Shown here: positions 58,690-64,000 of the stretch, one piece after another | How positions within the stretch are numbered: position 1 is the stretch's first letter | Layout of the letters: every line of letters starts with the position of its first letter | Source of the DNA: Diorhabda sublineata | Taxonomy: Eukaryota; Arthropoda; Insecta; Coleoptera; Chrysomelidae | Direction of reading: 5' to 3' | DNA: 64,000 bases | NCBI RefSeq assembly: GCF_026230105.1 | Contig: NC_079474.1 | Span: 6,148,187-6,212,186, forward strand | Translations under genes and position numbers: made by a program | Notes under the pieces: generated by a model | Databases searched by the model: none | The model's input: only the letters and a program-made list of their open reading frames with translations | What the model was told of the DNA's origin: nothing

Positions 58690-60300
58690 GGAATAGATGA
58701 AGAAGAACAATCACCAATGCTTAAAGAATTAGAGGATACCATGAAAAAAACTAAACAATCAGAAGGATCAGACGAGATCGTCAATAAGATGGTAAAATTC
58801 GGTGGAAATGAACTACTGAATAAACTCCACCAATTAATAGAGCTAGTTTGGGAAAACAAATGCCAAACGGATGGAATAGTGGAGCCGTATGGCCCATATT
58901 TAATAAAGGAAATCCAAAAATGTGCGCTAATTACGGACCCCTCGCCCTACTATATACGGTCTACAAGATTTTTACTTTCATCGTTAATACGAGATTTAAA
59001 AAGTATACGGAGTCTCGTCTTGGAGAATATCAATATGGATTTAGGCCCAAGAGATCAATAGTAGATGTTATTCATATTTCAAATCAAATTTTAGAAAAAT
59101 GTTACGAGCAAGATATGAATATCCACGTTCTATTTATAAACTTCAAACAAGCTTTCGACAGCCTGAAAAGAGACATACTACTAAAAGACATGTCAAAATT
59201 GCACGTCCCAAAAACATTAATATAGCTCACCAGAATCATGATGACTGAGTGTAATTACTACAGATGGAAAAAACTCAATATTTCGATATAAATCGAGGAA
59301 TCAGACAGGGTAACGAACTATCAACAGCTATTTAATATTTCACTAATACGTACTAATAAAACACTACAAACTGATAAGTAAAATTATTATTAAAGACGTC
59401 CAAATATTGGCATACGTGGATGTTCTGGCGATAATAACGAGAAGAAGAAAGAAAGTAGTAAAAAAGACTAGAACTAAATGAAGGGAAAATTAAGTATATG
59501 GAATTGAAAAAAAAAGAAATGGCGCGAAACTTGAGAATATAGAGATAGGGAAACATATATTTGAGGGAGTTAACAATTTTAAATACTTGAGAGTAACAGT
59601 TAACAACCATAATACAACAAGGATGACTCAAAACATCAGAACTAATACAAATAGTTTTTCGAAAATATCTCAATTCTCATTGCTTTTATGATGTTTTAAT
59701 CGATTATAAATATTTTAGAGAGGGGAGAAAATGACTCAAAGAATGCAAGCAAGCTACAGAGCATATCGTAAATTCCGGCTTCTAATGCTATGCAAAAAAA
59801 TCGGTAGACATACTAAAAAATGTAAATCTACACAACAGCAATGAGGCCAACAGTAACTTATGGAGGAGAAACGATGAATCTAACAAAAGATGATGAAGAA
59901 AAACTTCCAAAGAAAAATGATAAGAATATATGAATCGAAAAAGTTGAGTCACGGACAAGATAGAATCCTAAACGTTGAAATTAGAGAAATCTTAAATGAG
60001 GAGACTATCACCAGATATATAAAATCGCAGGGAATACGATGGCTAGGACGCATAAAACGGATGAAAAATAATAATGAAGTTAAATAAACACAATGAAAAC
60101 ACTTAGGAAAGAAAGGAAAACCAAAAAGCCAATGGGAAAATCAAGTAACAAGTGATGTGAACAAAACGGGAGTTCGTGAATGGTGGACTAATACCCAAGA
60201 CAGGAAAAAATGAAGAAAAACGGCGGAAAATGGCAATGCATGCAATGAACTAGTTTCAAAAAGAAAATGGTTAGAACGTGGATGAAGTTTCCACAATAAA
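58690..60300 (+). mobile_element. RTE-like reverse transcriptase pseudogene, longest RT in window
   Basis: Domains in order: ELEDTMKKTKQSEGSDEIVN, ELLNKLHQLIELVWENK, then shifted GAVWPIFNKGNPKMCANYGP (RT motif 1-2), YTESRLGEYQYGFRPKRSIV, HVLFINFKQAFDSLKRDILL (motif A; usual FIDF, here Asn replaces the catalytic Asp), the catalytic YADD degraded near 59400 (LAYVDVLAI), VNNFKYLRVTVNNHN, MRPTVTYGGETMNLTKDDEE, RKMIRIYESKKLSHGQDRIL and IRWLGRIKRMKNNNE. No endonuclease domain is seen. At least six frame breaks. Confidence 0.85.
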
Positions 60301-60309
60301 TGAGTCAGT

Positions 60310-61370
60310 TCAAAGAGCTCTTGATTGAGCGTTTACTATTCTTACTGGAATGTAAAACCGAAAATATATCTCTATAATATTTTTAGAAAATTTGACTTTT
60401 TTCCTATATCTGACAGTAAAAAAATGTCCATGTGTCAACCTAAATTAGCCAATTCAGAATTTCGTGACGTTTATTTGCTTCAATTTGGATACTAGTTTAA
60501 AGAAAATCAATTAGAATACTTTTGTGTAATCTCTTCTAATACATTGATTCCCAAAATTGATTTCCTCACTCTACGCCACTGTTAATTTCAAATTTTTTAA
60601 TTCCATTTACTGATTTCAAACTGCAACACTGACAGACACAGCCAAAAACTTTAAATATAAATGAAAATCGAAAGTTTGTCAAAATGTCTCGTCGACACCA
60701 ATGAATAGACAAAAAGTATTTAACCTTAAACACTAGCTACTTTCAACACAGATGTGCGTGGAAGAAAATAAACAAACAAAAAAACAATTTACAACCGCCT
60801 ATATGTAAACTTTGTGATCCCTATAAGGATGTTAGAAACACTTTTTTTATTCTATTCATCCTCTTACGGATTGTAATATATTGTGACAAGATTAAAAATA
60901 AATTCACACTTTCCATACTAAAAATTATCGTATATGAAATTATTTAGGCTCGCACAAATATCTTTTTGAAACTGAATCGAACCTTCTTTGTGTAGAAATT
61001 ATTCTTTACAAAACTTAAATTGCGTTACCAGCATAATAGACTTTAAAAATGATCTTAAAGCCTATTTTGAGCAGATTCTGTTACAATTATTTTTCTCTCA
61101 AAGATAAATTAGGACCAATCACCACTATAAATGAATCATCACCGATTACAATGAGTAATACATTTATAACCACCCCAAAGCAACTTTGGAGTTTGGAGTT
61201 AGATAGTTACACAACTTTCTTAATTATAAAAAAAAAACTAAAACAAACTTTAGACGTATAGTTTTTATTAGTAAATTTTTCCACTCATAAAAACCAATTA
61301 TAAACAATCTGCATATCCTCTTAACAAAGACATATATTATAAACATTTAAAAGAAGTTGAAATATAATCG
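60310..61370. other. 5' end of cnn intron 1, nothing recognised
   Basis: AT-rich sequence between the RT pseudogene and exon 1, free of identifiable transposons. It could hold intronic regulatory sites, but none was recognised. Confidence 0.3.
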
Positions 61371-61375
61371 CTTAC

Positions 61376-61458
61376 CAAAAAGGTATGGCGGGAGGACTCA
61401 CAGCACTCGAAGGTCTTTGAGGAGTACCCGAAAAATCCCCAAAATTAAAAAAAGACAT
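61376..61458 (-). CDS. cnn: cnn exon 1, start codon and N-terminus
   Basis: ATG at 61458-61456 opens 27 codons (starting MSFFNFGDFSGTPQRPSS) plus two bases, followed by a GTAAGC donor at 61375-61370. The two left-over bases (TG) join the first base of exon 2 to make a Cys codon, and the frame then stays open through all five exons. The segment is rich in Ser, Pro and Phe, resembling the disordered N-termini of insect centrosomins. The exon was found by its donor and its phase match with exon 2, not by length. This is the first ATG after the likely 5' UTR. The next exon is 40.7 kb away. Confidence 0.8.
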
Positions 61459-61700
61459 TGCGACAATTAATAAAACGAATAACCACTCCAGCGTTTCTAA
61501 TAGTATCTTTCTAACACATATATATCACAAAATCGCTACCTCATTGTCACAAAAAAAATTACCAAAACAAACTATATAAACCATTTTTAACGAAATAACC
61601 GCGAAATGTAAAGATCCACAGAGCGCACTTTCCACTTCAACGATCGACTCTAGACTGAGTAGAGACATATAAATGACGTGAGCTTGCTATATATTTTGAT
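61459..61700 (-). promoter_or_regulatory. cnn: probable cnn 5' UTR and promoter
   Basis: About 200 bp before the ATG, read on the minus strand, CTCAGTC (61653-61659) matches the insect initiator pattern TCAKT, and a CRE-like TGACGTGA occurs at 61674-61681. The segment carries no recognisable transposon and is less AT-rich than its neighbours. On the plus strand AG|GTGAGC at 61771-61776 could be the donor of a non-coding first exon of a divergent gene, but nothing else supports that. Start-site position is inference. Confidence 0.4.
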
Positions 61701-61980
61701 TCGGAAATAAACAGCTTCTCTGGCTCGTGGACCCGCTTAGCTTCGCCGGGAGTTTTGAAGTCTCGTAGTGAGGTGAGCGTTAGTTAGAAAAAGACGGATA
61801 TATGTTGCGCATGTCTTGAATATTAATTTTCTCAAAGAATGGGTATCGATTTAGGGGTAGCACGTGGGCGCTTTTTTTGCCCTGGATGTATCTAGAGTAA
61901 AGTTATATAGTGTAGTCAGTGAAGCTTTTGATCTCCGAATTTTTTTAAACAGAACCGATTTACTTGAAATTTGATACATA

Positions 61981-63310
61981 CGAGAATATATTCAAATATT
62001 CTTAGCTTATTATGGAATCAAACAAAATTTTAATGTCAACATATTCTCCTCTTAATTGGATACATTCATTACAGCGAACCTGCAACGTCTCTAGACCTTT
62101 CAAAAAAAATATTTCGTCTTGCTCTGCAAACCAGACCTACACAGCTTTTATTACCTCCTCCTAGTCGGACGGAGCCAAATCTGGTGAATAAGCGGAGTTT
62201 TTAGTATTTCAAACCCTAAAACACAAATTTTTTGGATGGCAACATGAGATTTGTTTCCAGGGACGTTGTCCTGCAAATACAAAACACCTTTGGATAGATT
62301 TACGCGTCTTTTCTCTTTAATTGTAGAGTGGGCAGTAATGTCGAGTAGTAATCTCCAGTTATTGTTCTACACTTATCCAAAAAATCAATCATGATTACTT
62401 CATGGCGATCCCAAGAATACTGAAGCAAGAATTTTTCCAGCAGATTTTGGACACGTAACTTCTTAGGTCTTGGAGAACTAGATTGTCGCGTTTCCATCGA
62501 TTGTTGCTTTGTTTCTGGATCGTAGAAATGGACATAAACCTCATCCATAGTAACAATTCGGTTTAAGAAGTCTACATCATTTCCAAATCGAGCACAGATC
62601 GAACGCGATGCTTCTACCATTGCACACTATATGATGTACGCGTTTGTATGAAATATTCAGTGCTTCAGATATCCGTTTTAGCCCAATTCGATGGTCTGAT
62701 AAAATCATGTCATGAAGTGTATCGATATTTTCGGGGACTGACACAGAAACAGGTCTTCCCGATCGGTCATCATCTTCAATGGAAAATTTACCAATTTTTC
62801 ACTGTCGCATACAAAGGACATTTATCACCAAGGGTATTAAGTATATCTTCGTAAATCTGCTTATATCGTAACCCTTTTAAATACAGGTACTTAATGATGT
62901 CTCGATACTCCAATTTTTCGATTTTCACAATTTCGTCGGTGGACATCTTTCAGTGGCGGCGCCAGGCACGTGTGAGCTGAGCGATCGCACAGGGCCCCGC
63001 GCCTCCCGGGGCCCCGCAGGGCTGTCAAATATTTTCTACACGGTTTTAATGTTTTAAAGTCTGGGGCCCAGCAAGTATTGAAGTATGGAATCAAACTTTT
63101 TAAATCGCTATGCTACTGCTATTTTTCGGGGAAGGCCCCCCCCTAACTCACCTTGCACAAGGTACCGCGGCGGCTAGCTCCGCCACTGACATCTTTTTTC
63201 TTTTAATTTTAATTGCGTAACTTTGGTTTACTTTTTTGACGTCAAACTTTACACTGACATTTCTAATAAGTTATTGCGCGTTGCTATGGTAACGCAATAT
63301 TTTGTTATAT
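61981..63310 (-). mobile_element. mariner copy 3 of family M1, interrupted by a MITE
   Basis: The left end CGAGAATATATTCAAATATT follows TA. Read leftwards from 62946: MSTDEIVKIEKLEYRDIIKY, LGDKCPLYATVKNW, DDRSGRPVSVSVPENIDTLH, MILSDHRIGLKRISEALNIS and YKRVHHIVCNG (both HTH motifs and the GRP linker), RIVTMDEVYVHFYDPETKQQ (D1; usual DETWVHF), PRPKKLRVQNLLEKFLLQYS and VIMIDFLDKCRTITGDYYST. The D2-D3 part is lost or shifted. The 5' end stops at about 63310 without a TIR. This is the most complete N-terminus of the family here. Confidence 0.85.
62951..63188. mobile_element. 238-bp hAT-type MITE
   Basis: Short TIRs CAGTGGCGG(C/A)GC are flanked by an exact 8-bp duplication ACATCTTT (62943-62950 and 63189-63196). 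Copy 1 of the same mariner at 21568-21590 has the uninterrupted site (GTGGGCATCTTTTTTC), so the empty-site comparison supports insertion. GC-rich (GGCCCCGCGCCTCCCGGGGC). No coding potential. The 8-bp TSD and CAGTGGCGG ends fit hAT. Confidence 0.9.
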
Positions 63311-63329
63311 TAGTGACATACACTGATTG

Positions 63330-63625
63330 ACGCTTCCACCCCGGTGGGGGTTGACACCCTTCTCTGGGGTGAAAAATTATTTTTTTTTTTAATTTTTTCG
63401 AGAAATCAATAATTTTTTAGTTAATCACGATTGAAAACAATTTTTAGTGAAAAAAACCACGTTTTCAAAATATTTTTCACGAATAACTCAAAAACTACGT
63501 ATTTTATTAAAAAAAGTAATAGTTATTTATGCTTTATGGTCAATCCGTCCTACTCGTGGAAAAAAGTATTACTTTACTCACGAGTTTCATACAAAAATTT
63601 TTCCACATCCGTAGACTTAACACAT
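63330..63625. repeat. non-coding repeat with CACCCCGGTGGGGGTTG motif
   Basis: CACCCCGGTGGGGGTTGACA with CCCTTCTCTGGGGTGAAAAA looks like a GC-rich hairpin-forming core followed by A/T-rich sequence. I regard it as a dispersed insect repeat of unknown class. It separates mariner copy 3 from the piggyBac fragment. Confidence 0.4.
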
Positions 63626-63629
63626 TGTT

Positions 63630-64000
63630 GACCCAAAAGTCTGCACAGAGGAGAAATGACTTTTTTACGGAAGGGATCTGTTATCCTTATTGCTTGGAAG
63701 GATAAAAGAATAGTACGGATGATATCAACTATTCATGATGCTTCCATGAAATCAAGTGGAAATCGAAAAAAAATTACATAGACGATACAATCAAACCTAC
63801 TTGCATATTGCAATACAATAAACATATGAAAGGGGTAGATCGTGCAGGTCAGTACTTGGCGAACAGCAGTATTTTACGAAAACTGTAAAGTGGTACAAAA
63901 AATTAGCATTTTTTCTGATAAACTGCACCTTGTTCAATGCTTATAAACTGTACTGTACCTATCTGCCAGAAAATAAAACAAGATACACAAAATTTCTACT
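63630..64000 (+). mobile_element. piggyBac-like transposase fragment, runs off right edge
   Basis: 63637-63773 codes KSLHRGEMTFLRKGSVILIA WKDKRIVRMISTIHDASM. After a +1 shift near 63780 it continues KPTCILQYNKHMKGVDRAGQ YLANSSILRKTVKWYKKLAF and FLINCTLFNAYKLY. This matches the piggyBac core 'W.DKR.V..IST.H', 'KP..I..YN..M.GVDR.DQ' and 'WWKK..FH..D....NAY.LY'. The final catalytic Asp of GVDRADQ reads Gly here (GVDRAGQ). The N-terminal half is absent; the rest lies beyond the window. Confidence 0.88.

Larger units (their letters stand above)
1..61458 (-). other. cnn: centrosomin (cnn) gene span, 3' part beyond window
   Basis: Five in-phase exons plus one alternative first exon lie on the minus strand, each ending in a GT donor and, where internal, starting after an AG acceptor. 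The joined product begins with a Ser/Pro-rich tail, then the CM1 signature NFNLKLRIYFLEE, then coiled coil. In this family (Drosophila Cnn, human CDK5RAP2 and myomegalin) CM1 recruits and activates gamma-tubulin ring complexes at centrosomes and the rest scaffolds pericentriolar material. The family is roughly 1,000 residues or more; only about 215 are seen here, so most of the gene lies left of position 2170. The introns carry nearly all the transposons in this window. The gene assignment rests on CM1 and its flanks; the exact 5' end of the transcript is inferred. Confidence 0.9.

Noticed and set aside
61720..61780. Divergent gene first exon ending at GTGAGC
   Set aside because: Only a single donor-like site; no coding text, no acceptor or partner exon within the window.

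Overview
This window is insect nuclear DNA, possibly from a beetle, though the sequence does not settle the order. The grounds are AT-rich sequence, short protein exons with GT/AG splice sites and very long introns, a dense load of arthropod-type transposons, and stretches of the insect telomere-type motif TTAGG. No rRNA, tRNA, CRISPR array or prokaryotic signal was recognised.

One host gene organises almost the whole window. It is centrosomin (cnn, CDK5RAP2 family), read on the minus strand. Exon 1 with the start codon is at 61376-61458, exon 2 at 20612-20667, exon 3 with the CM1 motif at 7677-7867, exon 4 at 5417-5587 and exon 5 at 2170-2292. The gene continues past the left edge. All splice phases fit (2, 1, 0, 0, 0). 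A separate first coding exon at 10495-10594 joins exon 3 in the same phase, so two alternative N-termini are predicted. Introns 1 to 4 measure 40,708, 12,744, 2,089 and 3,124 bp.

The introns are a transposon graveyard. I count about 20 Tc1/mariner pieces from several families; four of them keep recognisable TIRs and TA target sites at both ends (6536-7434, 13383-15211, 20704-21733, 49388-50949). Other residents are: a PIF/Harbinger-type element with TTA target duplications and ten 91-bp repeats (4093-5342), a Merlin-like element with about 200-bp TIRs (39473-40428), a 238-bp hAT-type MITE (62951-63188), a piggyBac fragment at the right edge, two Penelope-like GIY-YIG fragments, many RTE-like and RNase-H-bearing non-LTR fragments, and a possible Crypton-like fragment. 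Almost every transposase or reverse transcriptase is broken by stops, frameshifts or internal deletions. Only cnn appears to be a working gene.

Layout from left to right: 0-10.6 kb holds exons 5, 4, 3 and the alternative exon 1, with Harbinger and reverse-transcriptase-derived tandem arrays in the introns. 10.6-20.6 kb is intron 2, with a long-TIR mariner. 20.6-61.4 kb is intron 1, packed with nested elements. 61.4-61.8 kb is exon 1 and the probable promoter. 61.8-64 kb is upstream DNA with a mariner interrupted by a MITE, then piggyBac.
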